Assembly: GCA_964560765.1 (NCBI GenBank)
Contig: CAZLMG010000021.1
Coordinates: forward strand, 1 to 64,000
DNA from: CAZLMG01 sp964560765
GTDB taxonomy: Bacteria > Bdellovibrionota_B > Oligoflexia > Oligoflexales > CAZLMG01
DNA: 64,000 nucleotides
Reading direction: 5' to 3'
Shown: in pieces, positions 40,432 through 49,739 of the stretch
Position numbering within the stretch: position 1 is the first letter of the stretch
Layout of the letters: the number at the start of each line of letters is the position of its first letter
Position numbers and translations under genes: made by a program
The notes under the pieces: model-generated
The model's database searches: none
Told to the model about the DNA's origin: nothing
What the model saw: the letters and a program-made list of their open reading frames with translations, nothing else

Positions 40432-43164
40432 GTGAAGACGACTTCGTGGACTATACTGTGCGTCGACGATGAGCCAAATTTCGGCGATGTCGTACGGGAA
40501 GCATTACACGAAACCGCGTACAACGTGGTCTCAAAACAAACTCCCGCGGATATGCTAGCATTTCTCGAAGAGCACCACGATGAAGTCGCATTCATTCTGT
40601 CTGACTTTCGCATGCCGCAAATGGACGGCCTTCAGTTACGCGAGATCGTAAACAAGAAGTGGCAAGACATCCCCTTCGCCATTATCAGTGCTTTTGTCGA
40701 CCGCGACATGGCTCTTAAAGGAATCGACCTCAAGATTTCCGCATTTCTTTCCAAACCCGTAAGTTCGCAGGAACTGCAAAAATCAATTGAAAAGAACATT
40801 GCAGGGCGTCTGCAAGATCTTGCAGAGCGTGCGGCATTGCGCATCGGGTTTCTGGAAGAGGCTGGCGATATCCTTGCCGACCTGGAGCCCCTTATCCTTC
40901 GTCTGGAAAGCACGCCGGCAGATGAGAATATGCTGAGCGCCATCTACCGCAATGTGCACACCATTAAGGGCGCCAGCGGGGTGCTGGAACGGCCAGAGTT
41001 TACCGCATTTCTGCACAGCTATGAAGACCTCTTGACGAAGATTCGAAACCACGAGGTTGAAGCGCATGGCGGAGTCATCTCCGCCTTACTTGCCGGCTTC
41101 GACAAGCTGTCAGAAGCACTCCGAATGCTCAACGCGGATCAACGATGCGACTTGCGGTCGCTCGACTTGTCGAGAATCTTTGTCAATATCCAACGACCGA
41201 GCGGTGCTGAAGCGGGGTCGCTGGGCGCCGACCGAGAAGATTCCAGGACCGAAGGTGCCGCCGGAGATACCTCTAATAAAAAAGAGGGCGTCCAAGTTCC
41301 GCTGCATCTACTGGACGAATTCATGGATCTCTCCGGCGAGATCACGGTGATTCGGAACATGGTCAACAAACTGGTTATGTCGCTTTCCAAAAAGATTCAA
41401 AACGATGACGATCTCGCTAGATTGAGCGACCTTCTCGACGAAATGCACAAAATCAATTCGGAAATGCAAGGTCAGATCAGTGAGCTACGAAAAACCCCGG
41501 CCAATCATACCGTACGGCGAGTACCTCGACTCATTCGCGACCTGACGAAACAGCTAGGCAAGGAAGTTCGGCTTACCGTTCGAGGCGGCGATCTTCGACT
41601 CGATACATCTCTTGCACAAACGTTATCTGGGTGTTTGACGCACATGATTCGCAACTGTCTGGATCATGGAATTGAAACCCCATCCGATCGCCAGCAAGCC
41701 GGCAAGAAGGCTGTTGGTGAAATTAGCATTCAGTTCTCAGAAACAGATGACCTTATCCGCGTTCGTCTCGACGACGATGGGCGCGGCATCAACCCCAAGA
41801 AAATTGCCGCCAAGCTCGTCCAGCAAGGCTTGTATAATGACAGCCAGATCGCCGCCATGCCGGATACGGCCATCATTCAGCATATCTTTGCTTCCGGCTT
41901 CAGCACTGCCGAGAAAGTCACCGACGTATCGGGTCGAGGTGTCGGCATGGACATGGTCCTATCATCAATTCAAGCTCTCGGCGGCGCTGTGTCAGTTCAT
42001 TCGCAAGTAGGCAAGGGCACGAGCGTGATTATGGACATGCCTGTGCCCAAGTCCGTCGTCATCATTAGCGCCCTGATTGTCGAGCAAAGCGGCGAACGCT
42101 TTGCAATACCCCAAGACAATCTTGTCCGACTTCTTTCACTCGACTCAGATCGACAACAAACAGACATAAGAAACCTGGAAGGATCACAGGTGCTTCTGTT
42201 GCAAGATCGGCTGCTGCCACTGAAACACTTGGGCGACGTTTTGAATCTGCCCAAATCTGAAAAAAAGGAAGGCGACCCAACATTTGTTGTCGTCCTCAGA
42301 AAAGAAGATCAGCAGTTTGCTTTCATCGTTGACGCCATCAATGATGCTGAAGATATCGTCGTGAAACGTGTTCCACATTTTGTTCAGTGCAACCGAGCGT
42401 ACAAAGGTGCCACGTTTTTGGGCGATGGCAGCGTTGGACTCATTCTCGACGTCGAGGGCATCGCTGAGCGAGCGAAGTTGCTGCAGAGAAGTTCAATAGC
42501 TGCTGCAGAAGATGTCAGTAAAGCAAGCGCAGGAACCGCAGCCAGTTACGGATCTGATCTACTCATCGTCGGCCTATCCACTCCGGGGCTGTTTGCTATT
42601 CCATTGAGTGCTGTATATCGCTTAGAACATCTACCGATGTCACAGATCGAAGATGCCGCAGGCATCAAGGCTTGCATCTACCGCAATCAGGTGATGCGCT
42701 TACTCGACATCTCAAAGACGCTGAAGTTGGGTGAACTGGCCGCAACACAGAACGCATCAATTCCCGTTCTAGTTGTTAACGTATCGAACCGGTTTTTTGG
42801 ACTAATGGTTGATCGCATCGTCGACCTCGCGCCGCAGAGTCGCGAATTAGATGTAGACGGATTCGCCAGCAGCGGTGTTGCCGGCGTCACGATTGTGAAC
42901 GATCAATCTGTTTCTATCCTCGATGTCTGTGGCATCTTGGAATTGGAAGGGCTTGGACGATGGCTGGAAGTCGTACCGCAAGCATTGCCGGACAATCCGC
43001 GCCGCGAACGAGCTGCAGGAACACTAGATACGGCGAACGCTGTTCCAGTAGTACTTCCAGTTACTGAGACAGCCGAATTGGATCACCTCCGCGAAGCAAA
43101 GGCAAACGATAGCGAAACAGTCACTGAGGAAATGGATTTAAGCAGTGGATGGGGCTTATTCTAG
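40432..43164 (+). CDS. cheA: Hybrid CheA 1: receiver-HPt-kinase core with two CheW-like domains
   Basis: A 910-residue kinase starting at GTG after GGGAGG. Domains in order are: receiver (1-125; Asp12/13, Asp58, Lys108); HPt (140-240; His176 in NVHTIKGASG); P3 dimerisation (285-395); ATPase (395-540; N-box HMIRNCLDHGIE, DDDGRGI, GRGVGMDMV); CheW-like domain (545-695); and a second CheW-like domain (about 705-870), then a short acidic tail ending SSGWGLF. An N-terminal receiver in front of the HPt is unusual for CheA. It is 21 bases before the second CheA gene. It likely feeds phosphate from receptor arrays to the CheY and CheB proteins encoded here. Confidence 0.92.
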   Translation: MKTTSWTILCVDDEPNFGDVVREALHETAYNVVSKQTPADMLAFLEEHHDEVAFILSDFRMPQMDGLQLREIVNKKWQDIPFAIISAFVDRDMALKGIDLKISAFLSKPVSSQELQKSIEKNIAGRLQDLAERAALRIGFLEEAGDILADLEPLILRLESTPADENMLSAIYRNVHTIKGASGVLERPEFTAFLHSYEDLLTKIRNHEVEAHGGVISALLAGFDKLSEALRMLNADQRCDLRSLDLSRIFVNIQRPSGAEAGSLGADREDSRTEGAAGDTSNKKEGVQVPLHLLDEFMDLSGEITVIRNMVNKLVMSLSKKIQNDDDLARLSDLLDEMHKINSEMQGQISELRKTPANHTVRRVPRLIRDLTKQLGKEVRLTVRGGDLRLDTSLAQTLSGCLTHMIRNCLDHGIETPSDRQQAGKKAVGEISIQFSETDDLIRVRLDDDGRGINPKKIAAKLVQQGLYNDSQIAAMPDTAIIQHIFASGFSTAEKVTDVSGRGVGMDMVLSSIQALGGAVSVHSQVGKGTSVIMDMPVPKSVVIISALIVEQSGERFAIPQDNLVRLLSLDSDRQQTDIRNLEGSQVLLLQDRLLPLKHLGDVLNLPKSEKKEGDPTFVVVLRKEDQQFAFIVDAINDAEDIVVKRVPHFVQCNRAYKGATFLGDGSVGLILDVEGIAERAKLLQRSSIAAAEDVSKASAGTAASYGSDLLIVGLSTPGLFAIPLSAVYRLEHLPMSQIEDAAGIKACIYRNQVMRLLDISKTLKLGELAATQNASIPVLVVNVSNRFFGLMVDRIVDLAPQSRELDVDGFASSGVAGVTIVNDQSVSILDVCGILELEGLGRWLEVVPQALPDNPRRERAAGTLDTANAVPVVLPVTETAELDHLREAKANDSETVTEEMDLSSGWGLF

Positions 43165-43185
43165 CCAGGGAAAGGACTAAAAGAG

Positions 43186-45900
43186 ATGGCGATTGATTTA
43201 ACAGCAGCACTTACAGAGTTCAAACAAGAGATTGATGAGCTCTTGGAGCGCGTGACAGCGGACCTAGGCTTGGTCGAGAAGCAGTCGCATAGCGTCGAGA
43301 CACTGCAGTCCGTATATCGCGATGTTCACTCGCTGAAAGGCTCTGCGCAACTTTTTGGCTGCAAGCAGCTTGGACAAATATCACATGCCTTGGAAACATG
43401 CCTTGAGCCGATCCGCTCTGGCGACATGGAGTTAACGCCAGATTTACTCGATCGCGTTTTCACTGCTATAGACTTGATCAAGCGCATCGCTATGAGTCTT
43501 GATGCTGACGGCCGGGAAACACCTTTTCATCAGGACGTGTCGCGAGTACTGGGCTCCTTGGTAGACGCAACGAGTTCGCGCAGCGGAAACACAAATTACC
43601 TACTCCGCGAAGCGGCCATAGTAGGCAGGGACACTCCCTTGCCAGAGCCGACGCCTGTTGGTGCGCCCGTAAAGAGCACGGCGAATCCGCCCAGTCTGGC
43701 CACCGCCCCGTCAACGGGCGCCGAGACTGCAACTACCACCAATGACTCGATCCGGGTCCAAGTCGGTGTCTTAGACGACTTGATGAACTTAGCCGGAGAG
43801 CTGGTCCTGATACGCAATCAGGTGGTGCAATTCACCAAGGGCGATGGCAACAAGAATGAGTTGCAAAATCTGGCACACCGACTCAGCCTTGTGACCACTG
43901 AGATCCAAAACGAGGTCATGAAAACGCGAATGCAACCTATTGGTAACGTCCTCAACAAGTTCCAACGTGTTGTTCGAGATCTAGCCCGAGAACTCGGCAA
44001 GCAAGTCGAACTAACGATGACAGGCACAGAAACGGAACTCGACAAAACACTCCTGGAAGCCATCAAGGATCCGCTCACGCATATCGTGCGCAATGCCGTT
44101 GATCATGGCATTGAGCTGCCTGCCGAGCGAACACATGCAGGCAAAAAGCCTCTTGGCGGTATCCACATCAGCGCCTTCCATGAGGGCGGACAGGTCATCG
44201 TCGAAATTCGCGACAACGGCAGGGGCCTCAGCCGCAGCAAAATCGCTGCAAAGGCGCTGTCACGCGGGATTTTGACCCAGGACCAAGTCGACCGCTTACC
44301 CGAACGAGAGATCTATAATTTGATTTTCGCACCGGGATTCTCCACTGCCGAACAAGTGTCCAGTGTTTCAGGACGAGGCGTTGGCATGGACGTCGTGCGA
44401 TCGAATATTGAGAAGGTTGGCGGAGTCGTCGACCTGGAGTCCGAAGAAGGAAAGGGCACAACTCTTCGTTTGCGAATACCGCTTACTCTAGCCATTGTTC
44501 CCGCACTGGTCGTGCGCTGCGGCCTGGAGCGCTTTGCCATTCCTCAGGTAAAACTGGTAGAGCTCGTTCGCATTAATTTGGCCATGCAGGATGGGGCAAG
44601 CCGCCAAGGAGGTGCGATCGAGTATATTCAAGGAAAGCCTGTCTATCGACTCCGTGGCCAACTGCTCCCCATCGTCTCGCTTGCGGCAGAGCTCGGCATC
44701 CAAGGACAACTTATTTCTACGGACCTCTCTACCTTCAAGGACGGGAAAGTTGATGCGCTCAACGTTGTCGTTCTAAATGCAGATCGCGGACAATTTGGAC
44801 TGGTTGTTGATGAAATTGAAGATTCAACCGACATTGTGATCAAGCCACTCGAATCGTTTGTAAAGAATATTGGGGTCTTTGCCGGAGCCACCGTCATGGG
44901 GGACGGTAGCGTCGCTCTGACTCTCGACATCTCGGGCTTAGCGGCGCGCTGCAATCTCTGGACTAGGACCGCCCAAGAACGCTCTCTTGAAGCCGAGGAG
45001 CAGACCTCAACCGCCAAGAAGCACGACCTGATGGAATACCTAGTCGTCGACCTTGGAACAAAGGACCGCTGGGTCATTCCACTGTGTCTGGTCAATCGAC
45101 TGGAAGAGTTTCCGTTGAAACAGATTGAATCTGCTCACGGACAAAAAGTCGTCCAGTATAGGGACCGCGTGATCCACGTCATTGACAGCGTTGATGTACT
45201 TGGCAAATCGCGCCCAGGCATCTCCCGCAGCATGGCTGCCGGCAAACAGGATCATGACGACACGGTTCGCGCCATCATCGTTGAAAAGCGCGGCCGACTG
45301 CATGCGGTCGCCGTCCACCGAATTTGCGACGTCATTGGTACATTTGAGGCTATTCAAGACACCGAGCAAGATGACTCACTCATCATTGGGCACCTCACTT
45401 ACGATCACCACATCTATTCCGTAATTGATATTCTGGCACTGATCGATTCGCATTATGGACGAGCCCCGGTGCGGAATAATGCCCAGTCCCTGAAACAGCA
45501 CGATCAACAGAAACGACGCCGCGACTTTCGCATTCTCTATGCCGAGGACAACGCATTTTTCCGCAAACATGTTGCTAAAATCCTGACGGAGGCAGGCTTT
45601 CGCATCGACAGCGCAGCCGACGGCGAGCAAGCCATCGAAACCCTTACTCGCGCGGAGCCAGATTCGTTCTCACTCGTTCTCTCAGACATAGAAATGCCCC
45701 GAATGAGTGGCTATGAGCTTGCAAAGGCAATTCGGGCCGATCAACGCTGGAAACGTCTACCACTGATCGCGCTCACAACAAAATTCGGGCAAGGAGATAT
45801 CGAACTTGGGAATAGCGCGGGATTTACTAGATATCTGGAAAAACTAAATGCAGACCAGCTCATTCATGAACTTGATCGCGTCTTTGGAATTGGAGCATAG
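43186..45900 (+). CDS. cheA: Hybrid CheA 2: HPt-kinase core, two CheW-like domains and C-terminal receiver
   Basis: A 904-residue kinase. The HPt (1-125) has His48 in VHSLKGSAQLFG. A linker with Pro/Thr is followed by P3 (about 185-270), ATPase with HIVRNAVDHGIE, RDNGRGL and GRGVGMDVV, a CheW-like domain (about 435-590), a second one (about 610-760) and a receiver (775-904; acidic AEDN, phosphoacceptor Asp834 in LSDIEMP). The layout resembles CheA-CheY hybrids of gliding and twitching systems. AAGGA lies nine bases before ATG. It shares the doubled CheW-like arrangement with CheA 1, which suggests the two arose from one ancestor and sit in the same array. Confidence 0.93.
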   Translation: MAIDLTAALTEFKQEIDELLERVTADLGLVEKQSHSVETLQSVYRDVHSLKGSAQLFGCKQLGQISHALETCLEPIRSGDMELTPDLLDRVFTAIDLIKRIAMSLDADGRETPFHQDVSRVLGSLVDATSSRSGNTNYLLREAAIVGRDTPLPEPTPVGAPVKSTANPPSLATAPSTGAETATTTNDSIRVQVGVLDDLMNLAGELVLIRNQVVQFTKGDGNKNELQNLAHRLSLVTTEIQNEVMKTRMQPIGNVLNKFQRVVRDLARELGKQVELTMTGTETELDKTLLEAIKDPLTHIVRNAVDHGIELPAERTHAGKKPLGGIHISAFHEGGQVIVEIRDNGRGLSRSKIAAKALSRGILTQDQVDRLPEREIYNLIFAPGFSTAEQVSSVSGRGVGMDVVRSNIEKVGGVVDLESEEGKGTTLRLRIPLTLAIVPALVVRCGLERFAIPQVKLVELVRINLAMQDGASRQGGAIEYIQGKPVYRLRGQLLPIVSLAAELGIQGQLISTDLSTFKDGKVDALNVVVLNADRGQFGLVVDEIEDSTDIVIKPLESFVKNIGVFAGATVMGDGSVALTLDISGLAARCNLWTRTAQERSLEAEEQTSTAKKHDLMEYLVVDLGTKDRWVIPLCLVNRLEEFPLKQIESAHGQKVVQYRDRVIHVIDSVDVLGKSRPGISRSMAAGKQDHDDTVRAIIVEKRGRLHAVAVHRICDVIGTFEAIQDTEQDDSLIIGHLTYDHHIYSVIDILALIDSHYGRAPVRNNAQSLKQHDQQKRRRDFRILYAEDNAFFRKHVAKILTEAGFRIDSAADGEQAIETLTRAEPDSFSLVLSDIEMPRMSGYELAKAIRADQRWKRLPLIALTTKFGQGDIELGNSAGFTRYLEKLNADQLIHELDRVFGIGA

Positions 45901-45901
45901 C

Positions 45902-46405
45902 ATGTCAAGTAACAACCAAACATCTCAATCGACAACCACCGAAAAGCAGTCCAAAACTTCGACTCAGTATTCGACTTTTTGGATTGGAGGACGGCTCTAC
46001 GGCATCGATGTAACACAGGTACAAGAGGTGGTGCGCACCATGCCGCTTACGCGCATCCCGACATCGCCGGTACACATTCGAGGTTTGATCAACTTACGGG
46101 GACAGGTTGCGACCGCCATAGGCTTGCGAGAACTGTTCTCGATTGCCGATCCTACTTCTGCGGAATTCATGAATGTCGTCTGCAGAGTTGAAAGCGCATT
46201 GTTGGCACTGCAGGTTGAGGAAATCGGCGATGTCGTGGAAGTCGCATTGGATCATTTTGAGGATGTTCCCTCGACAGTTCCAGCGTCCACGCGCAGATTC
46301 CTCCTCGGCATCTACAAGATGCCGAAGGACCTACTCAGCATCATTGATGTGAGTCAAATACTGCACTTTCTAAACGAAGGCAGCGGCAACAAACAAGCAG
46401 CTTGA
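45902..46405 (+). CDS. cheW: CheW coupling protein
   Basis: A 167-residue adaptor from the ATG at 45902, one base after the stop of the preceding cheA, with GGAG six bases upstream. After a 20-residue Ser/Thr/Gln-rich leader the CheW fold begins at YSTFWIGGRLYGIDVTQVQEV; the conserved RGLINLRGQV and IGLRELF segments follow, and the last strand reads DLLSIIDVSQIL. It couples CheA to the receptor. It is 17 bases upstream of cheB. Confidence 0.95.
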   Translation: MSSNNQTSQSTTTEKQSKTSTQYSTFWIGGRLYGIDVTQVQEVVRTMPLTRIPTSPVHIRGLINLRGQVATAIGLRELFSIADPTSAEFMNVVCRVESALLALQVEEIGDVVEVALDHFEDVPSTVPASTRRFLLGIYKMPKDLLSIIDVSQILHFLNEGSGNKQAA

Positions 46406-46422
46406 CGCTGGAGGAGTACACC

Positions 46423-47583
46423 GTGCCTGCCAGTACTGCTGCTACCCAGAACCGCTCTGGTCGTCGACTGCGCGTGCTTGTCGTCGACGATTCTGCGGCA
46501 TTTCGAACTCAGATTCGTCATGTCCTGAGTGCATTGCCCTCTATCGAACATGTTGACACGGCACCAAATGGACGAATCGCTTTGCAGAAGCTGGAGCAGG
46601 GCGCATTCGATCTCGTAACACTTGACCTGAACATGCCCGAGCTTGATGGACTTGATACTCTGCGCATATTGGCGGAGCGGCCCAGCAGACCCAAAACCAT
46701 TATCTTTGCCACAAATACATCGCGCTCTGCCGAAGATACGATGACCGCACTTCGATTGGGCGCTTGGGATTTCGTCCTAAAGCCGGATGGACAAACCTTT
46801 TCATTAGAAAGCGCTCTCCAGCAAGTTCGGCAACAATTGGAACCACGAATCGCAACATTGCTCGACAATGCCAGCGGACAATCTGTTGCTTTGTTCGCAA
46901 ACGATTCCAGCAAAGCGCCACAAGCAACGCCTACATTCCCCAAATCCATCGGCGCCATTGCCGCAAAATCGCCGACGCAGAGCTTTCCAAAGGTCAACTT
47001 GGAAACATTCTCGCCCATGGCCATCGTCGTCGCCAGCTCAACGGGTGGCCCTGCGGCACTTGAATCTCTGTTTAGCGCCCTGCAATCACCGCCAAGCGTC
47101 CCTATTCTGATTGCTCAGCACATGCCAGAGACGTTTACAACATTTCTAGCAAAACGCTTGCAGGAGATGTGCGGGGTACCGGTACGCGAAGCGCAGTCGG
47201 GGGAAGCCCCTGTTCCCGGCTCCATACTCATCTGTCCTGGAAACTTTCATATGCGTCTTGAGTCAACTTCCGGACGCGTCACGATCTTACTCGATCAGGG
47301 ACCGCGCCTGCATAGTGTGCGCCCTGCCGCGGACTATTTGTTTGAAACTGCGGCCCGTGTTTACGGCAAGCACTGCCTCGGATTCGTACTGACAGGTATG
47401 GGTGAAGATGGTGCGCGAGGCGCCCTACAGATCAAGCAGACAGGGGGCGGCGTGATGATACAGGATAAGGAGACTTGCGTGGTCTGGGGGATGCCGGCAG
47501 CCGCACATGCTTTAGGAGCTTACGATCGCATGGGGCCAATTAACGAATGCGCACGCATTCTAGCAAACGCCGCCAAACGATAA
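46423..47583 (+). CDS. cheB: CheB protein-glutamate methylesterase/deamidase
   Basis: A 386-residue protein from the GTG at 46423, six bases after GGAGGAG. The N-terminal receiver has VVDDSAAF and phosphoacceptor Asp68 in LDLNMP. After a linker, the esterase domain shows the catalytic triad: Ser206 in ASSTGGP, His233 in AQHMP and Asp329 in GMGEDGA. It removes methyl groups from the receptor, opposing CheR, and is activated by phosphorylation from CheA. It is followed by an 11-base gap to the GspE-N-like gene. Confidence 0.95.
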   Translation: MPASTAATQNRSGRRLRVLVVDDSAAFRTQIRHVLSALPSIEHVDTAPNGRIALQKLEQGAFDLVTLDLNMPELDGLDTLRILAERPSRPKTIIFATNTSRSAEDTMTALRLGAWDFVLKPDGQTFSLESALQQVRQQLEPRIATLLDNASGQSVALFANDSSKAPQATPTFPKSIGAIAAKSPTQSFPKVNLETFSPMAIVVASSTGGPAALESLFSALQSPPSVPILIAQHMPETFTTFLAKRLQEMCGVPVREAQSGEAPVPGSILICPGNFHMRLESTSGRVTILLDQGPRLHSVRPAADYLFETAARVYGKHCLGFVLTGMGEDGARGALQIKQTGGGVMIQDKETCVVWGMPAAAHALGAYDRMGPINECARILANAAKR

Positions 47584-47593
47584 GGGGCACTGA

Positions 47594-48499
47594 ATGGAAA
47601 TGACATTCACACAATTTCTTGTCAGCAAAGGCTTGGTGTCCGCCGAAGCCATGGCCGAGGCTCTAACTGTTCAGCTTGAGTCCACTCCTGTTCCCCAGCG
47701 CGTAGCAATTGACAGGAATTTGATGACGCCCAAGCAGCTGTGGACTGTACTGAGTCATCAGGAAAAACACCAAAGCAGCTTCACTGAAGCATGCTTGAGC
47801 ACAGGAGCCCTGGCGCAAGCTGGAATGGATGAAGTTAGCGCCACCTCTGCCGCTCAACGGCGGAGCCTTGGCCAGATTCTTCTTGAGTCCGGCGCTCTAA
47901 CCGCCGAGGCCTTACTAAATGCCGTAGACCAATTTGCTGTGCATTCGACACAGCCGCAAGCACTGCAGGAGATACCTCCTCCTCACCCAGGCAAGGACCG
48001 CCAGCAAATCGCATCCTCCTACACACAACCATCAACCGTCACTCCTGTTTCGCTCCAAGTGCCCGAGGTGCAAGTGGCGCCACTCGAGCCAGCATTGGTC
48101 GCCGAATTCATTCAGTTAGCCTCACCCCAGCGACTAGAGAAACTCCGCCAGCAGTTCAATGATGCGCAAGCAGGAGCCGAGACCGACACCTGGACGGCCG
48201 CAGCGTCTCATGAGCTTTCCACGATTCGCGCCGGAGCCACTTTTGTTGGGGCCACTCACATCAAAAGGCTTTGCGGAGCACTAATTGAAACCCTGCGCAC
48301 ACAGAGCTCAATGAATTTTGGACATCTACACGAGGCGCTACAAGTCCTTTTGGCATTGCGCCAGTCCATCGCGGAACAGCAAAGTGAAGAACGCTTATTG
48401 CAAGATTCGGCATTCAAATGCCGTCACGATGCCATCATTAGGATTCTGGAAGACGCTTCAATAACGACTTCCGCATCACAAACCGATCGAGCCGCCTAA
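47594..48499 (+). CDS. GspE-N/MshEN-like repeats with degenerate HPt domain
   Basis: A 301-residue cytoplasmic protein with AGGGG six bases before ATG. The N-terminal 120 residues hold two units of MshEN/GspE-N type: FLVSKGLVSAEAMAEALTVQ and RSLGQILLESGALTAEALLNAV. Some such domains bind c-di-GMP. After a Pro/Gln-rich linker (125-170) comes a helical domain resembling HPt in which the phosphohistidine motif (HTLKGSAxxxG) reads STIRAGATFVG, so the histidine is Ser and the protein cannot carry phosphate there. It sits between cheB and cheY in the operon. I infer a c-di-GMP-responsive or competitive adaptor; this is untested. Confidence 0.65.
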   Translation: MEMTFTQFLVSKGLVSAEAMAEALTVQLESTPVPQRVAIDRNLMTPKQLWTVLSHQEKHQSSFTEACLSTGALAQAGMDEVSATSAAQRRSLGQILLESGALTAEALLNAVDQFAVHSTQPQALQEIPPPHPGKDRQQIASSYTQPSTVTPVSLQVPEVQVAPLEPALVAEFIQLASPQRLEKLRQQFNDAQAGAETDTWTAAASHELSTIRAGATFVGATHIKRLCGALIETLRTQSSMNFGHLHEALQVLLALRQSIAEQQSEERLLQDSAFKCRHDAIIRILEDASITTSASQTDRAA

Positions 48500-48509
48500 G
48501 GAGATGATA

Positions 48510-48878
48510 ATGCGGATTCTCATTGTTGACGATACGAAGAGCGTACACGCGTTTATGAAAGCCATTCTCGCTCCACGCGGTATCACATTAGAGGCGGCAT
48601 ATAATGGTAAGGAAGCACTTTCAATTCTCAAAACCAGTCCTGCCTTTGATTTGATCTTTCTGGACTGGGAAATGCCTGAGATGGATGGCATCACCACGCT
48701 TCGCGAAATTAGAATATTTGACAAGAACACTCCCATCATTTTTGTAACTTCTCGCCAAGAAATAACGTGCATTCAGGATGCCTTGCTTGCTGGCGCCCAG
48801 GAATATGTAATGAAACCGTTTACCGAAGACATCCTCATCGAGAAGGCCCAATCCGTTACCGGGAGGGTACTCGCATGA
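48510..48878 (+). CDS. cheY: CheY-type single-domain response regulator
   Basis: A 122-residue receiver. Of two close ATGs (48504 and 48510) the second lies six bases after AAGGAG and is chosen. Key residues are Asp7/Asp8 in IVDDTKS, phosphoacceptor Asp52 in LDWEMPEMDG, Thr in FVTSRQE and Lys in VMKPF. There is no output domain. It is the second stand-alone CheY of the island and differs clearly from the one at 37481-37843, so the two probably address different targets or one serves as a phosphate sink. Its stop overlaps the cheR start (ATGA). Confidence 0.94.
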   Translation: MRILIVDDTKSVHAFMKAILAPRGITLEAAYNGKEALSILKTSPAFDLIFLDWEMPEMDGITTLREIRIFDKNTPIIFVTSRQEITCIQDALLAGAQEYVMKPFTEDILIEKAQSVTGRVLA

Positions 48879-49720
48879 ATACGCCGCAACACATCCTGCA
48901 GTTCTTTGCCGACTATATCTTGAAAGAACTCGGCATCATGTATAAGGATGCAAACTTCTACCAACTCGAAACGCGCTTGATAGAAATCGCCAAGCAAACA
49001 GGCGCAGAATCGATAGAGGCTCTGTACCAACAATGTAGAGGTGGCATCACTCCACAAGCTCGCCTCTTGATTCTAGACTTAGCCACCAACAATGAAACCT
49101 CCTTCTTTCGCGACGCACAAATATTTACTGCGCTCGAAGAGTACTGCCTGAAGCGACTCATGACATCTCCAAATTGGAGTGTCAACCTATGGAGTGCTGC
49201 TTGCAGCTTCGGACAGGAGATATACTCCATCGCGATGACTTTCAAGAAAATCCAACTTCGATATCCAGGATTTCGCTACGCGATCACGGCTACTGACATT
49301 AGTGACCGCGCACTCGAGAAAGCACGATCAGGCTTGTATAGCCAGCTGGAAATCCAGCGCGGCCTTCCAGCTGCGATGCTTGTTCGTCACTTTGAACAGG
49401 TCGGACAAGCCACCTCTTATCAGTGGCGTGTCAGAGATGAGCTCAAGCAAAGCATCTCTTTTAGCAAGCAGAACTTGCTACACTCGTTTCATCACCTTGG
49501 GCAGTTTGACATTGTGTTTTGCCGGAATGTACTTATCTATCAACCTGTACCAAATAAAAGCGATATTATTCATCGGATATCGCAGGTGCTCCGGCCAGGA
49601 GGCATTCTTTTTTTGGGAGCTGCCGAAAGCCTCATTGGCATCAGCGATGCTCTGGAAATGATTCGACAAGATAAAGTGACGTATTATGAGCGCCCGTTGC
49701 AAATGAATCGGGCATCGTGA
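48875..49720 (+). CDS. cheR: CheR chemotaxis protein methyltransferase
   Basis: A 281-residue SAM-dependent methyltransferase starting in the ATGA overlap with cheY, after GGGAGGG. The N-terminal helical part is followed by NNETSFFRD, the SAM-binding SAACSFGQEIYSIAM, the acidic TDISDRAL and the FDIVFCRNVLIY motif, all typical. It methylates glutamates of the receptor. The receptor here has no C-terminal pentapeptide for CheR tethering, so it must act directly on the helical bundle. It is 19 bases upstream of the HPt-receiver gene. Confidence 0.95.
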   Translation: MNTPQHILQFFADYILKELGIMYKDANFYQLETRLIEIAKQTGAESIEALYQQCRGGITPQARLLILDLATNNETSFFRDAQIFTALEEYCLKRLMTSPNWSVNLWSAACSFGQEIYSIAMTFKKIQLRYPGFRYAITATDISDRALEKARSGLYSQLEIQRGLPAAMLVRHFEQVGQATSYQWRVRDELKQSISFSKQNLLHSFHHLGQFDIVFCRNVLIYQPVPNKSDIIHRISQVLRPGGILFLGAAESLIGISDALEMIRQDKVTYYERPLQMNRAS

Positions 49721-49739
49721 ACGACGGAGGGGTTGAGTC

